Shown: piece after piece, positions 17,706-27,018 of the stretch
Layout of the letters: every line of letters starts with the position of its first letter
Position numbering within the stretch: position 1 is the first letter of the stretch
NCBI GenBank assembly: GCA_050291725.1
Contig: JBNKKH010000022.1
Coordinates: 1 to 64,000, forward strand
Source: JAAGZL01 sp050291725
GTDB taxonomy: Bacteria; Pseudomonadota; Gammaproteobacteria; Chromatiales; Chromatiaceae
Length of the DNA: 64,000 bases
Direction: 5' to 3'
The notes under the pieces: generated by a model
Seen by the model: the letters and a program-made list of their open reading frames with translations, nothing else
Told to the model about the DNA's origin: nothing
Databases searched by the model: none
Made by a program: the position numbers and the translations under genes

Positions 17706-18179
17706 TCAGGCGTCAGCTGCCACTTCAGTGGTCTTGCGGTTGCCATTTTTCCTAAAGCGATCGCCCATTGCTGCGCGTAGGTCTTCCAATCCGGTGACAC
17801 CATTGGAGATCTTGGCAAAGGCGTAGACATCTAGGGCGGCGGTGTAGGCGTCGCTGCCTACCGCCATTAGGGTGCCGTCAACCAATTCACTGAGTTTGCT
17901 TATGGCGGTGTTGATGGGATAGAGCGCATTGTAGAGCGCTACATCGCGTTCAAACTCTTCTAGGTCAAACCGGTTGGGCAGTATGTCGATGTTCTGCTTG
18001 GCGATGTTGAGTGCTTGATCAACAAAGCTACGGCTTTTGTCGCCCATTTTGGTTAGCTTCTGTTTGTCTCTATTGCTGAGACCAATTAGAAAAGGGAGGG
18101 ATTGGATCTGTTGAATGGCGGCTAGGGCCGCTGCTTGGTCTTCTGCGGTTAATTCTGCAGATATTAGATTTTGTGACAT
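17706..18179 (-). CDS. Conserved hypothetical protein, 157 residues
   Basis: I take the ATG at 18179 (MSQNLISAELTAEDQAAA) because AAGGAG lies just before it; the extension to 18215 runs across that site. The product is soluble, mostly helical and Ala/Leu-rich, ending with a basic stretch FRKNGNRKTTEVAADA. I do not recognise a named family with certainty. It resembles stress-type hypothetical proteins found in gammaproteobacteria, but no function can be assigned. It is a single-gene unit: divergent repeats lie upstream and a hairpin terminator-like structure downstream. Confidence 0.7.
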   Translation of the reverse strand: MSQNLISAELTAEDQAAALAAIQQIQSLPFLIGLSNRDKQKLTKMGDKSRSFVDQALNIAKQNIDILPNRFDLEEFERDVALYNALYPINTAISKLSELVDGTLMAVGSDAYTAALDVYAFAKISNGVTGLEDLRAAMGDRFRKNGNRKTTEVAADA

Positions 18180-18776
18180 TGTATTTCTCCTTGTTTCATT
18201 CCTGAAAATTTCCATTGCCGCAGGCTATTGGTTTATCCGTTGTCTTCATGACTGCCTGCGTGCGGATGTAGCATAGCTTTTTTGGTTTGGGTTGTAAAAA
18301 ATTGGGTTGTGGGGTTTTCTTTCGCCTTAACCTTTCTCCACGGCATGTTTCACCTCACCCCGACCACTCTCCCCAGGGGGCGTTTCCCCTCACCCCAACC
18401 CCTCTCCCCAGGGGGGCGTTTCCCCTCACCCCAACCCCGGCTGTTTCCCCTCACCCCAACCCCTCTCCCCAGGGGGGCGAGGGGCTTTTGAATCCCGCGA
18501 TCAAGTCGCGGGATGATGAGATGATTTGGGCGAGGGGCTTTTGATTCCGCGATCAAGTCGCGGGATGATGGGATGATTCGGGTGAGGGGCTTTTGTATGT
18601 TGTGGGATTGGGCTGTAGGAGCTCAGCCCTCTGAGCGATGGTTGGTTTTGCTATGGTGAGGGCAGGGCTCCTACAATAGTCATGCTTCTACCGTATGAAT
18701 TACACATGCAAGGGAGAGATAGGGAAAGGTGGTGTATTATTTGTTGGTGCAAGAAGAAGAAAAGGGAAATGTCTAA
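18180..18776. repeat. Repeat array: G/C-tract palindromes plus two CGCGATCAAGTCGCG hairpins
   Basis: No gene is credible. Several head-to-tail copies of the CCCCTCACCCCAACCCCTCTCCCC-type repeat fill 18352-18484. Two copies of a second palindrome follow, arms ATCCCGCGA/TCGCGGGAT around TCAAG at 18492-18514 and a slightly diverged one at 18544-18566, each followed by GATGATG-GATGATT. Frames reading Ser-Pro-His-Pro-Asn-Pro here are artefacts of the repeat. The last 170 bases before 18777 hold no recognisable motif except a likely promoter region. Confidence 0.85.
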
Positions 18777-20300
18777 ATGAAAACAGCCAGATTCAGCAGT
18801 TCTAAAAACGACAGCATCAAAAAGTATCAGGTCAGGTTTAATCGCAAGTTTCTGAAGTATGTGGTTGCCGTTGTGGTTTTGGTTGCGGCTGTTGTGGGTT
18901 ATAGGGCGTTTTTTCTACCTGCGGAAAGGGTAGAGCTTGATTCGCGTTTGGTTATGCTGGGTGATCTGAACGGTGACAGGAAATGGAGTAAAGAAGATCT
19001 GCCACTGCTGAGGGAGTATCTCTCTGAGCCGTTCTCGTTTCAGGCTGAGATGGCCTTTCTGATAGATATTAATCGAGATGGTGTGGTTGATGGTCAGGAT
19101 GAGCAGATTCTGGGGTATCTATATGCTGTTGGCGATCCCTATGCGGCCAAGGCTAAGGCCGCGACGGATGGGGTAACTCTGCCGATGCCGCGCGAGATGT
19201 TTGCCTATATTCCTGAATCGCAGTATCTGGTTCGCCCGGTGTTTAGTTATCAGCATCCGCTATTGCAGAGTGGTGTGCTGTCGTTTCTCTCTCCAACATT
19301 CAGCAGCAGAGGGGAGAGCAGCTATCTCAATCAGCTTATGCGCGAGATATCAGACGAGGCCCTTAGGTTCTCTATAATATATGAGCAGCGCAAGGATGAG
19401 CTGAATGCCGTTGAGAAGGCGTTTGTGGCGGAAGAGTTGGATTTGATTCGGCAGTTGAATGCAAAGGGTGATTACTTTGGTCTGCTGTTAGAGCTTATAT
19501 TGCTCTCGGAAGCGGGCGAGACTTTGAGTACCGATGGCGTTTCGCCGTTTGTGTTAAAGGTGCGCGGTTTTGGGCTGGCCTTGCGAGAGTATCTGGTCTC
19601 TCCCGATTACACTGCGTTTCTGGCCGGGAAGCGAGATCATCTGGCTGTGTTTAGTGATCTAGAAAAGATTTACCAACAGAGTATTGGTCAGCCGCTTAAG
19701 ATTGCCGAGCTTCCGCCATCTAGGGATTTAACCAAGCTGGAGAACTATGTCGATCGCGCTATCTGGCAGGTCTATAAGAGCAAAACTGGGGAGAGCGATT
19801 TTCGCCAGCTGATTAACTTTGCGCAAAATAACCGGCGCTATCTGCGGGCTGTGTCTCGAACCACGCCCAGGCATAATGACATAGAGGTGAAGAACCATAA
19901 CTTGCCGATGATGCTGCTGTTTCGCGAGGCACTCAGAATTAGTGGTGGCGATAAGAAATCGGCAGTGGGCCTGTTGGATGAGGCAATCAGAATTCCCTAC
20001 GCCTGGATAAAGAGCATTCCACGTAAGCTGTTGCCTAGCTCGGTGGCGCTGGAGTCATTTCTGCTTCCAGGGAATATGGAGGATGGTTCAGATAAGTCGC
20101 GCCACTGGAATGTGTTTGGTGGTGTTGCGCTACACAAGAGCCCAGAGGAGTCTCTCGACCTAGCTCTGCGGCGTGAGATTAAGGATGCCAAAGAGGGCGA
20201 CTATAGCCCTGAGGTGATGACAGAGTTTATTCGCGATACCATCGCCAACTGCTTCGGCATTTATCATGTGGTGTCTATGGAGCAGATAGAGGCGCGTTAG
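18777..20300 (+). CDS. Membrane-anchored protein with dockerin-like calcium repeats
   Basis: A 507-residue protein of unknown function. A basic N-terminus (about 1-25) precedes one membrane segment (27-47), so the bulk is probably periplasmic. Two EF-hand-like loops of dockerin type I pattern follow: DLNGDRKWSKED (63-74) and DINRDGVVDGQD (97-108), each with the D-x-N-x-D spacing that binds calcium. The remaining ~380 residues are helical without a motif I recognise. Dockerins bind cohesins in cellulosomes, but no cohesin or glycosidase is nearby, so a calcium-dependent structural role is likelier. A short repeat separates it from the mtfA-like gene. Confidence 0.7.
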   Translation: MKTARFSSSKNDSIKKYQVRFNRKFLKYVVAVVVLVAAVVGYRAFFLPAERVELDSRLVMLGDLNGDRKWSKEDLPLLREYLSEPFSFQAEMAFLIDINRDGVVDGQDEQILGYLYAVGDPYAAKAKAATDGVTLPMPREMFAYIPESQYLVRPVFSYQHPLLQSGVLSFLSPTFSSRGESSYLNQLMREISDEALRFSIIYEQRKDELNAVEKAFVAEELDLIRQLNAKGDYFGLLLELILLSEAGETLSTDGVSPFVLKVRGFGLALREYLVSPDYTAFLAGKRDHLAVFSDLEKIYQQSIGQPLKIAELPPSRDLTKLENYVDRAIWQVYKSKTGESDFRQLINFAQNNRRYLRAVSRTTPRHNDIEVKNHNLPMMLLFREALRISGGDKKSAVGLLDEAIRIPYAWIKSIPRKLLPSSVALESFLLPGNMEDGSDKSRHWNVFGGVALHKSPEESLDLALRREIKDAKEGDYSPEVMTEFIRDTIANCFGIYHVVSMEQIEAR

Positions 20301-20304
20301 GCTT

Positions 20305-20344
20305 TTCCCCCTCACCCTAGCCCTCTCCCCGGAGGGGAGAGGGG
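20305..20344. repeat. G/C-tract palindromic element
   Basis: One copy of the dispersed element (CCCCCTCACCCTAGCCCTCTCCCC then GGAGGGGAGAGGGG, arms CCCTCTCCCC/GGGGAGAGGG). It lies just after the stop of the dockerin-like gene and 12 bases before the mtfA-like gene, where it could attenuate readthrough. Confidence 0.8.
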
Positions 20345-20394
20345 ATAAGAGCGGGGTGATGGGCTTAAAAAATATCGGGATACTCATCACTTAT

Positions 20395-21165
20395 ATGTTC
20401 GACTCAATTCGCAATTGGCTTAACCGCCGCATCATCAACAGATCAACCGTAACCGCGGAAGAGTGGCAGCAGGCCTTTGCTGCGCTGCCACTGTTGCAGG
20501 GTTTAACGGAGGATGAGCTACAGCGGCTCAAGGAGCTGGCGATTTTGTTGATGCATGAAAAGTCGTTTGAGGGGGCGCAGGGATTGGAGCTGACCCGTCC
20601 GATGATTTTGCATATTGCATTGCAGGCCTGCTTGCCGATTCTCCATCTTGGTCTTAATGCCTATGCTGGTTGGACTTCGGTGATTGTCTATCCTGCTGCC
20701 TTTATTCCGCGGCGCAGTTATACTGACGAGGTGGGGATAGTGCATGAGGGTAACTCTGTGCTTGCTGGTGAGGCTTGGCAGCGTGGGCCGGTGGTGTTGG
20801 GTTGGCACGAGGCGGAGTTGGCCGGTGAGATGGATGGAGACAATGTGGTTATCCATGAGTTTGCCCATAAACTGGATATGCAGAATGGTACGGCTAATGG
20901 TTTTCCGCCGCTGCACTCTGGGATGGAGATTGAGGGATGGGAGGAGGCCTTTACTGAAGCCTTTGCAGATTTTCAGCAACACTGTAATAAACTGAATTAT
21001 CATCAGATTGATTGTTACGCAGCTACCTCGCCGTCGGAGTTTTTTGCTGTGTTCAGTGAGGTATTTTTTGAGCAGCCGGATCTGATGCAGCAGCACTATC
21101 CAGATGTTTATCAGCAGTTGCGTAGTTATTATCGACAAGATCCAGCAACCAGATTGGTTGGATAA
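20395..21165 (+). CDS. mtfA: MtfA-type zinc-dependent peptidase
   Basis: MtfA is a cytoplasmic zinc aminopeptidase that in E. coli binds the repressor Mlc and so links to glucose PTS control. The 257-residue product (from the ATG at 20395; an in-frame ATG at 20356 would add 13 residues) has the family pattern. LPLLQGLTEDELQRL near the start resembles the E. coli LLTCLTEQEQ region, and VIYPAAFIPRR comes mid-protein. The zinc site is HEFAHKLDMQNG (HExxH from about residue 154), and the end AYAATSPSEFFAVFSEVFFEQPDLM supplies the third ligand region. No mlc or ptsG is in view, so its regulatory partner here is unknown. Confidence 0.88.
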   Translation: MFDSIRNWLNRRIINRSTVTAEEWQQAFAALPLLQGLTEDELQRLKELAILLMHEKSFEGAQGLELTRPMILHIALQACLPILHLGLNAYAGWTSVIVYPAAFIPRRSYTDEVGIVHEGNSVLAGEAWQRGPVVLGWHEAELAGEMDGDNVVIHEFAHKLDMQNGTANGFPPLHSGMEIEGWEEAFTEAFADFQQHCNKLNYHQIDCYAATSPSEFFAVFSEVFFEQPDLMQQHYPDVYQQLRSYYRQDPATRLVG

Positions 21166-21265
21166 GAAAAAATAAAGGGAAGGAGGAGTAGGGATGTGGT
21201 GCGTTTTTATTGGGGGGGTTCCCGATTTGCCTATTCGGCAAAATTTCTCGATTATTTGCTACATA

Positions 21266-23854
21266 ATGATGACGAAGATCTTTAAATTCCCCGCTGCTGT
21301 GGCCTTCGTGCTTCTGGCTGCATGGACGGCTGGGGCCGCGGCGAGAGAGGTGAACTACGAGACTGCGCCGCGTGAGGCTGGTGAGCCGATCATGGCGGTG
21401 GTCTCGATCGAGTCGCAAAATGTTACCTTCTATGATGCCAAGGGCTGGATTCTGCGCGCGCCGGTGTCAACTGGCACCCATGGCCGTGAAACGCCGGCAG
21501 GTATCTTCGCTGTTATCGAGAAGAACAGAGAGCACCGCTCCAACATGTATGACGATGCCAAAATGCCAAACATGCAGCGCATCACTTGGAATGGCATAGC
21601 GCTGCACGGCGGTCCACTGCCTGGATATGCAGCTTCGCACGGTTGTGTGCGCATGCCATATGGCTTTGCCAGGAGCGTGTTTAATAAGACCCGTATCGGA
21701 ATGCGGGTGATCATCTCGCCACATGATGCGGTCCCGCTTGAGTTTTCTCATCCAACGCTGTTCTCGCCCGATGTTGAGGTTGTGGCGGCTGCCCCTGCGC
21801 GCGCGGTTAGACTCAAGCAAGAGGCAGCAGATGCTGTTAAGGGCTATAAAGAGGCCAGGAAAACCGCCAGATCCACGGCGCGTAAGGTGGTGCTACAGAA
21901 GCGGTCGCTACGTCGGCTGGAGCAGCGCAAGAGAAGAGCCGACAGCAGTATGAAACGTGCCGACAAGGCGCTCGTTGCTGCGGATAAAGTTAAGGCACGG
22001 GCCTATGACCGGCTACTAACTGCTACCGCTGAAGCAACAGAAGCGGCGACGCAGCTTAATGCCGCCAAATCAGAGTTGGAAGAGAAGGTTGCTGCCGCTG
22101 CGACTGCAGTTGCGACGGCAAAAGATGCCACCCAGAAGAACGATGCGGCCAAGCAAGCGGAGAAGAGTGCGGAGCGCGCGGTGGCGTTACAGAAAGAGGC
22201 TCTAGCAAAACTGGAAACTCTCAAGCAGAGTGCCGATGCAGAACGCAAACTTGCTGACGAAGCGCTCGCCGCCGCAGATGCGGCCAAGCTGCAGGCCGAG
22301 GAGCGACTGCGCAAAGCCACTGCCGAGAACGCAGAGCTGACAACACAGATTGAGACGACCGAATCAGAGTTGCCGGCCAAACTGGCTGCTGCTGAAGCTG
22401 CGGCTAAAGCTTTAGATGCAGCCATCCAGAAGAGGGATGCAGCTAAGCAAGTGAGTAGTGGGGCGGCGCGCTTGGTGGAGTCACGCCAGGCGACCCTGGA
22501 CGAACTGAAAAGTCGTAAGGAGACAGCTGCAGCAGAACTCACGCGTAGCGACAAGGAGCTATCAGCTACGGATAAGGCCAAGGCTAGCGCCGAGATCACA
22601 AAGCTGGCAACGCAGATCGCGAGCCTCGAATCAGACCTGAAGACCAGGGTGATTAACGCGGACGTGGTAGCCAAAATGGCAAATGATGCCGCCCAGAAGA
22701 GCGATGCAGTCAAGCAAGTAGAGAGGGGCATGGCACACGAGGCAGCGTTACACAGGGAGACTATAGCTAAACTAAAAGCTCTCAAGCAGAGTGCCGAGGC
22801 AGAACTCAAACTTGCTGACGAAGCGCTCGCCGCCGCCGATGCGGCCAAGCTGCAGGCCGAGGAGCGACTGCGCAAGGCTAAAGCTGAGAGCGCAGAGTTG
22901 GCAAGTCAGATTGAGAAGTCCGCATCAGATTTAAAGAGCAAGCTGGCTGCTGCTGAGTCTGCAACAGCAGCCACAAATGACGCCACCCAGGCGCGGGATG
23001 CAGCCAAGCAAGTTGAGAAGAGTGCAGCGCAAGCAGTGAAGTTAAGCAAGGCGGCGGTGCGCAAGCTGGAAAGTCATAGGAAGAGGCTCGACACCCAACT
23101 CAAACGCGCCGACAACAAGTTCTCCGCCGCGGGTAAGTCTAAGCTGCGGGCCGAGGAGAAGTTGCGCAAGGCGAGCGCTGAAGCTAAGGATATGGCGGAT
23201 CAAGTTGCTAGCGCTAAATCAGAGTTGCAGGCAATGATTGCTGCTGCAGCTACTGCAAAGGAGGGCGTCACCACGGCCAAGATCAGGAAGGCAGAGAGCG
23301 CCCAAGCTGCAGTGGAGGCCAAGCTTGCACTCGAGCCGGTCTCTGTCTACATCAGTCGCGCAACGCAGAAGCTTTACGTGCGGCGTAACACCCATAAGCC
23401 AGCCCGGGATGGCGGCGGTGAGGAGTTCGATTCTAGCATTGAGGTTCCGGTCAGCATTATCGATCCTGATACACCGATCGGCACGCATATATTTACCGCC
23501 ATGGAACAGAACGATGCAGGTCTGCGCTGGAGTGTGGTCACCATCGATAATGGAGACGATGCGCAAAGGGCGCTCGACCGCGTTACTATTCCGCAGGAGG
23601 TGCTAGAGCGTATCGCCCCCACTGCATTGCCGCGATCCTCAATCATTATCTCCGACGAGCCTTTGAGCAGGGAGACCAACTATCGCACCGAGTTTGTTAC
23701 AGTGCTCAGCAATCAGCCGCAGGGTGGTTTCATTACGCGCAAACGGACTCAGGTATCGGTCCCTGATGCAGAGGATGACGCTGCAGATGAGAACGCTGGT
23801 GACGCAGAGCAGAGCGGATACGTTTCGCGAACCCCTAGATTTTTAGGGTTCTGA
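21266..23854 (+). CDS. L,D-transpeptidase (YkuD) with long repeated coiled-coil region
   Basis: About 862 residues from the ATG pair at 21266/21269, which opens a clear signal peptide (KIFKFPAAVAFVLLAAWTAGAAA). The YkuD catalytic domain comes first: a HGGPLPGYAASHGCVRMP segment with the catalytic Cys near residue 127 and His near 114. Such enzymes form 3-3 peptidoglycan cross-links or anchor proteins to the wall. Some 450 residues of Ala/Lys/Glu-rich coiled coil follow, in which a ~185-residue block is duplicated (around 22200-22330 and 22750-22880, nearly identical DNA). The C-terminus (about 680-840) resembles a second YkuD-like fold without the SHGC motif. The start at 21194 is rejected because its extension precedes the signal peptide. 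Confidence 0.85.
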   Translation: MMTKIFKFPAAVAFVLLAAWTAGAAAREVNYETAPREAGEPIMAVVSIESQNVTFYDAKGWILRAPVSTGTHGRETPAGIFAVIEKNREHRSNMYDDAKMPNMQRITWNGIALHGGPLPGYAASHGCVRMPYGFARSVFNKTRIGMRVIISPHDAVPLEFSHPTLFSPDVEVVAAAPARAVRLKQEAADAVKGYKEARKTARSTARKVVLQKRSLRRLEQRKRRADSSMKRADKALVAADKVKARAYDRLLTATAEATEAATQLNAAKSELEEKVAAAATAVATAKDATQKNDAAKQAEKSAERAVALQKEALAKLETLKQSADAERKLADEALAAADAAKLQAEERLRKATAENAELTTQIETTESELPAKLAAAEAAAKALDAAIQKRDAAKQVSSGAARLVESRQATLDELKSRKETAAAELTRSDKELSATDKAKASAEITKLATQIASLESDLKTRVINADVVAKMANDAAQKSDAVKQVERGMAHEAALHRETIAKLKALKQSAEAELKLADEALAAADAAKLQAEERLRKAKAESAELASQIEKSASDLKSKLAAAESATAATNDATQARDAAKQVEKSAAQAVKLSKAAVRKLESHRKRLDTQLKRADNKFSAAGKSKLRAEEKLRKASAEAKDMADQVASAKSELQAMIAAAATAKEGVTTAKIRKAESAQAAVEAKLALEPVSVYISRATQKLYVRRNTHKPARDGGGEEFDSSIEVPVSIIDPDTPIGTHIFTAMEQNDAGLRWSVVTIDNGDDAQRALDRVTIPQEVLERIAPTALPRSSIIISDEPLSRETNYRTEFVTVLSNQPQGGFITRKRTQVSVPDAEDDAADENAGDAEQSGYVSRTPRFLGF

Positions 23855-23862
23855 TCCCCTCA

Positions 23863-25095
23863 TTATTCACCGCGTAATACCGCCAACCACATCTGCACAA
23901 CCAGGGCAGTTAATCCCATCACCAGAAAGCCAGTGGCAAGCGGGGTTAATGTCATGTTGTAGGCCTGACCGACGAGGCCACCAACAACGGTTGAGATGGC
24001 TGAGGTGAGTGCTCCGATTACCGATGAAGCCATGCCGGCTTGATGGCCCATGGGCTCCATTGCCATGGCGTTTAGGTTGCCAAACAGTAGGCCGAGGGTG
24101 AAGAAAGATAGAACCGCAAACAGCATAAAATAGAGCAACGGAATCTGTGTTGTGTAGAGTAGATTGATTGTAAGAAACAGCGCAGATACGCCTATTAATG
24201 AGATCAGTCCAATACGGCTGATTTTATGCATGCCCAGGCGGCGGACTATGGCGGAATTTAGCAGTGAGGCTACCCCAACCGATATCGCTGATAGTGCGAA
24301 GTAGAATGCAAAGAGCTGGCCGGTGTCGTAGTAGTCCTGATAGATCTGTCTGGCGCAACTTAGATAGGCGATTAGGCAGCTAAAAATTAGCCCGGCGCTG
24401 ATGGTATGCCCCAGGGTCTGTTTGTTGGTGAGTACGGTTATGAAGCTGCTCGCAATATCTTTGAAGTTAAATGGATGGTGATCTTCCGGCTTGAGGGTTT
24501 CGGGTAGACGCAGACTGGTCCAGGCGGCGATAAACACCGCTATAACCGCAAATAGTACAAACACCATGCGCCAGTGGCTAAGGGACATGACGATCTCTCC
24601 CAGCGCGGGAGCGATGACCGGGACAAAAATAAACACCGCCATGACAAAGGACATGACACGAGCCATCTCGCGCCCGGAGAATCTGTCGCGCACAATTGCC
24701 ACGCTGGCCACCCGAGGCGCGGCAGCTCCAAACCCTTGTAGAAAACGTCCAATAAGCATCACGGAAAAGCTATTGGCGGAAAGACTCAAAACGCATCCGC
24801 CTATAAATATCAGCAGGCCTAGATAGACGCTTGGTTTGCGCCCGTAGCTGTCTGCCATTGGTCCGTATAGTAGTTGCCCCAGGGTGAGTCCAATCAGCAG
24901 CGAGCTAACAATGTATTGAGTCTGGTTGTCGTCATTAACCGCGAGATCATGGCCGGCAACCGACAGAATGGGGAGAACTGCATCCAGGGAGAGCGCGGTG
25001 ATAGAGACCATTGTTGCCATCAAAGTGATGAACTCACGAAACGACATGGGGAAGCTGGATGCTGCAGTGTTATCGGTTGTTTTTGAGTTGTTCAA
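23863..25095 (-). CDS. Bcr/CflA family drug-resistance MFS transporter
   Basis: A 410-residue inner-membrane protein with about 12 hydrophobic segments. The LLIGLTLGQLLYGPMADSYGRKP sequence matches motif A of major-facilitator drug:H+ antiporters, and GRFLQGFGAAAPRVASVAIVRD matches the Bcr/CflA signature region. Family members export bicyclomycin, chloramphenicol, or sulfonamides and peptides; the substrate cannot be told here. It converges on the transpeptidase gene (8 bases apart) and its promoter lies in the gap before the CTERM gene. No regulator is adjacent. Confidence 0.9.
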   Translation of the reverse strand: MNNSKTTDNTAASSFPMSFREFITLMATMVSITALSLDAVLPILSVAGHDLAVNDDNQTQYIVSSLLIGLTLGQLLYGPMADSYGRKPSVYLGLLIFIGGCVLSLSANSFSVMLIGRFLQGFGAAAPRVASVAIVRDRFSGREMARVMSFVMAVFIFVPVIAPALGEIVMSLSHWRMVFVLFAVIAVFIAAWTSLRLPETLKPEDHHPFNFKDIASSFITVLTNKQTLGHTISAGLIFSCLIAYLSCARQIYQDYYDTGQLFAFYFALSAISVGVASLLNSAIVRRLGMHKISRIGLISLIGVSALFLTINLLYTTQIPLLYFMLFAVLSFFTLGLLFGNLNAMAMEPMGHQAGMASSVIGALTSAISTVVGGLVGQAYNMTLTPLATGFLVMGLTALVVQMWLAVLRGE

Positions 25096-25600
25096 GGGTG
25101 TTCGAGACCAGACTGTTTGTAGGTGGGTATAGTGAATTCTATGGGGGGTGAGGTCAAGTGGTGGGTGAAGGTTGAGGTGTGTTAGATATGTGGTGTTAAG
25201 GATTGTTGTCTTGATGAACGTGGCCTATTACTCATATTGCATAGTTTGATTATGTATTCTCCATTCTTTGCATGGGGTGCGGTGTTGAGAGATAAATCTG
25301 TCACAGTAACGATATCTTAGCTTGTCAGTATGTTAATAGGCATGTTAAATAGCCGTAACAGGTAATAAAAATACGGAGTCTGATTAGTTAGGGAAGGCCA
25401 TAATTGCTTGTGGATTTCTTCATACACCATTCATAACTCCAGTGTTTATTACTGATGCAGCCAGTTGCAGTGTCGCACTATTAACTGGTTGTTGGATGTA
25501 ATTCTGGGTCGGGTTCTTAAGTGTGGGATATGTAATAACCCGTAGCTATACAATGACATGATTGTATCAATAAATTAACTAGGTACTAATGGAGAAGGTA
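25096..25600. other. Divergent intergenic region before the CTERM gene
   Basis: About 500 bases without a gene between the MFS transporter (minus) and the VPLPA-CTERM protein (plus). It is AT-rich with no repeat of the dispersed family. Promoters for both genes must lie here, but I see no confident -24/-12 or operator motif. Confidence 0.5.
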
Positions 25601-26209
25601 ATGAGTAAAAAGATCGGTGTTTCAACAATTTTAATCATTATGTTGGTCGTGTGTGGTTCTGCCCATGCTGTGACAATTGATTTTGGCCCTGGTTTTGGTG
25701 CGCCTGCTTCAGGTCACGTTGTATTAACTGACCAACTGTCTTCCTATGGCGTGACTTTTTCCACTACCGATCCTGAAGGTGTTTTTTGGTTTGGTGGGGA
25801 TTATTATTGGGAGCCTGCGCGATATTCTATTGCGTCCGGAGATCTTGAGGGTTCGCAATTTTTTGTTGAGCCTATTCGTGTCGACTTTTCTACACTAGTT
25901 ACCTCTGCCAGTATTCGTGGGTTTGATGGGGGTGGAGATATCGATACACTAATTCTCAACGCCTACGATGGTTCGGATAATTTGGTAGATTCTATGATCA
26001 TAGAAGATCCGTTTTCAGCTTCTGGTCTAGTAGCATCTGTATTTGGTAGTAATATTTCATATATTACCTTTAGTGTTTCTGTTCTAGGTGGTCACGGCCT
26101 GTTCTTTGATGATCTTACTTTTACGCCGGTGCCAGTGCCTGGTGCAGTCTGGCTCTTGGGTTCTGGTTTGGTTGCTATGTTTGGCTTTAAAAAGAAACGT
26201 CAGGCGTAA
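25601..26209 (+). CDS. VPLPA-CTERM (PEP-CTERM-like) sorting-signal protein
   Basis: A 202-residue secreted protein. The ATG at 25601 is preceded by GGAGAAGG and opens a signal peptide (SKKIGVSTILIIMLVVCGSAHA). The mature part is a Gly/Asp/Ser-rich beta-type domain. The C-terminus has the tripartite sorting signal VPVPGAVWLLGSGL, a hydrophobic stretch, and KKKRQA. This is the VPLPA variant of PEP-CTERM, processed by an EpsH-type exosortase and tied to exopolysaccharide export in biofilm-forming bacteria. No exosortase gene is in the window. The ATG at 25589 lies inside the ribosome-binding site and is rejected. Confidence 0.88.
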   Translation: MSKKIGVSTILIIMLVVCGSAHAVTIDFGPGFGAPASGHVVLTDQLSSYGVTFSTTDPEGVFWFGGDYYWEPARYSIASGDLEGSQFFVEPIRVDFSTLVTSASIRGFDGGGDIDTLILNAYDGSDNLVDSMIIEDPFSASGLVASVFGSNISYITFSVSVLGGHGLFFDDLTFTPVPVPGAVWLLGSGLVAMFGFKKKRQA

Positions 26210-26217
26210 ACTGTTTT

Positions 26218-26240
26218 CTATCATTGCGGCGCAATGATAG
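26218..26240 (+). terminator. 10-bp hairpin after the CTERM gene
   Basis: CTATCATTGC (26218-26227) and GCAATGATAG (26231-26240) pair perfectly around a 3-base loop, 8 bases after the stop codon. No T-run follows, so it may be a Rho-assisted or mRNA-stabilising structure. Confidence 0.55.
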
Positions 26241-26284
26241 TTGGTTATTGTGCCCCTTATAGTTATTGCCTGTTGTTCTAACAT

Positions 26285-26998
26285 TCCCTCCCCCTCACCC
26301 CAACCCCTCTCCCCGGAGGGGCGAGGGGCTTATGGATGAAACCCCTCTCCCCGGAGGTGCGAGGGCTTACGGATGAAACCCCTCTCCCTTGAGGGAGAGG
26401 GGAAGGGGTGAGGGTGAAGGCTTGATGTAAGCCTCAGGCGTTCGGTGCAATGCCCGTTGGTTGTTGTGTTCTAAGGTTCTGGCTTTGCCTGTTGTTCTAA
26501 CATTTCCCCCTCATCCCCGGCCCTTCTCCCCCGAGGGGAGAAGGGAGAGGTCTAGTGTGAAGAAGAAAAACTGTGGTGAGGATTACGCTGCATAAGAAGA
26601 GGTGCACAATAAACCCCTCTCCCCGGAGGTGCGAGGGGCTTACGGATGAAACCCCTCTCCCTTGAGGGAGAGGGGAAGGGGTGAGGGTGGAGTCCTGATG
26701 TAAGCCTCAGACATTCGGTGCAGTGCCCGTTGGTTGTTGTGTTCTAAGGTTCGGGCTTTGTCTGTTGTTCTAACATTTCCCCCTCATCCCCGGCCCTTCT
26801 CCCCGAGGGGAGAAGGGAGAGGTCTAATGTGAAGAAGAAAAACTGTGGTGAGGATTACGCTGCATAAGAAGAGGTGCACAACAAACCCCTCTCCCCGGAG
26901 GTGCTAGGGGCTTACGGATGAAACCCCTCTCCCTTGAGGGAGAGGGGAAGGGGTGAGGGTGAAGGCTTGATCTAACCACCAAACGTTCAGTGCAATGT
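26285..26998. repeat. 272-bp tandem repeat (2.4 copies) built on G/C-tract palindromes
   Basis: After one G/C-tract element (26285-26330), a 272-bp unit repeats at 26341, 26613 and 26885, the last copy ending near 26998. The copies are almost identical and include three palindromic elements plus a shared non-palindromic segment (CGTTGGTTGTTGTGTTCTAAGG and GATTACGCTGCATAAGAAGAG motifs). The near-identity points to a recent duplication by recombination or slippage. No coding sequence is supported. It ends 20 bases before the sulP stop codon. Confidence 0.9.
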
Positions 26999-27018
26999 GC
27001 GAACTAAGGTTATTCCCC

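Noticed and set aside
18282..18556. Open frames with Ser-Pro-His-Pro-Asn-Pro-Ser-Pro-Gln repeats on both strands
   Set aside because: They translate the G/C-tract repeat element and appear wherever it does; no ribosome-binding site or family.
22003..22875. 290-codon minus-strand frame, Ala/Ser/Leu-rich
   Set aside because: It is the reverse shadow of the Ala/Lys/Glu-rich coiled coil of the L,D-transpeptidase.
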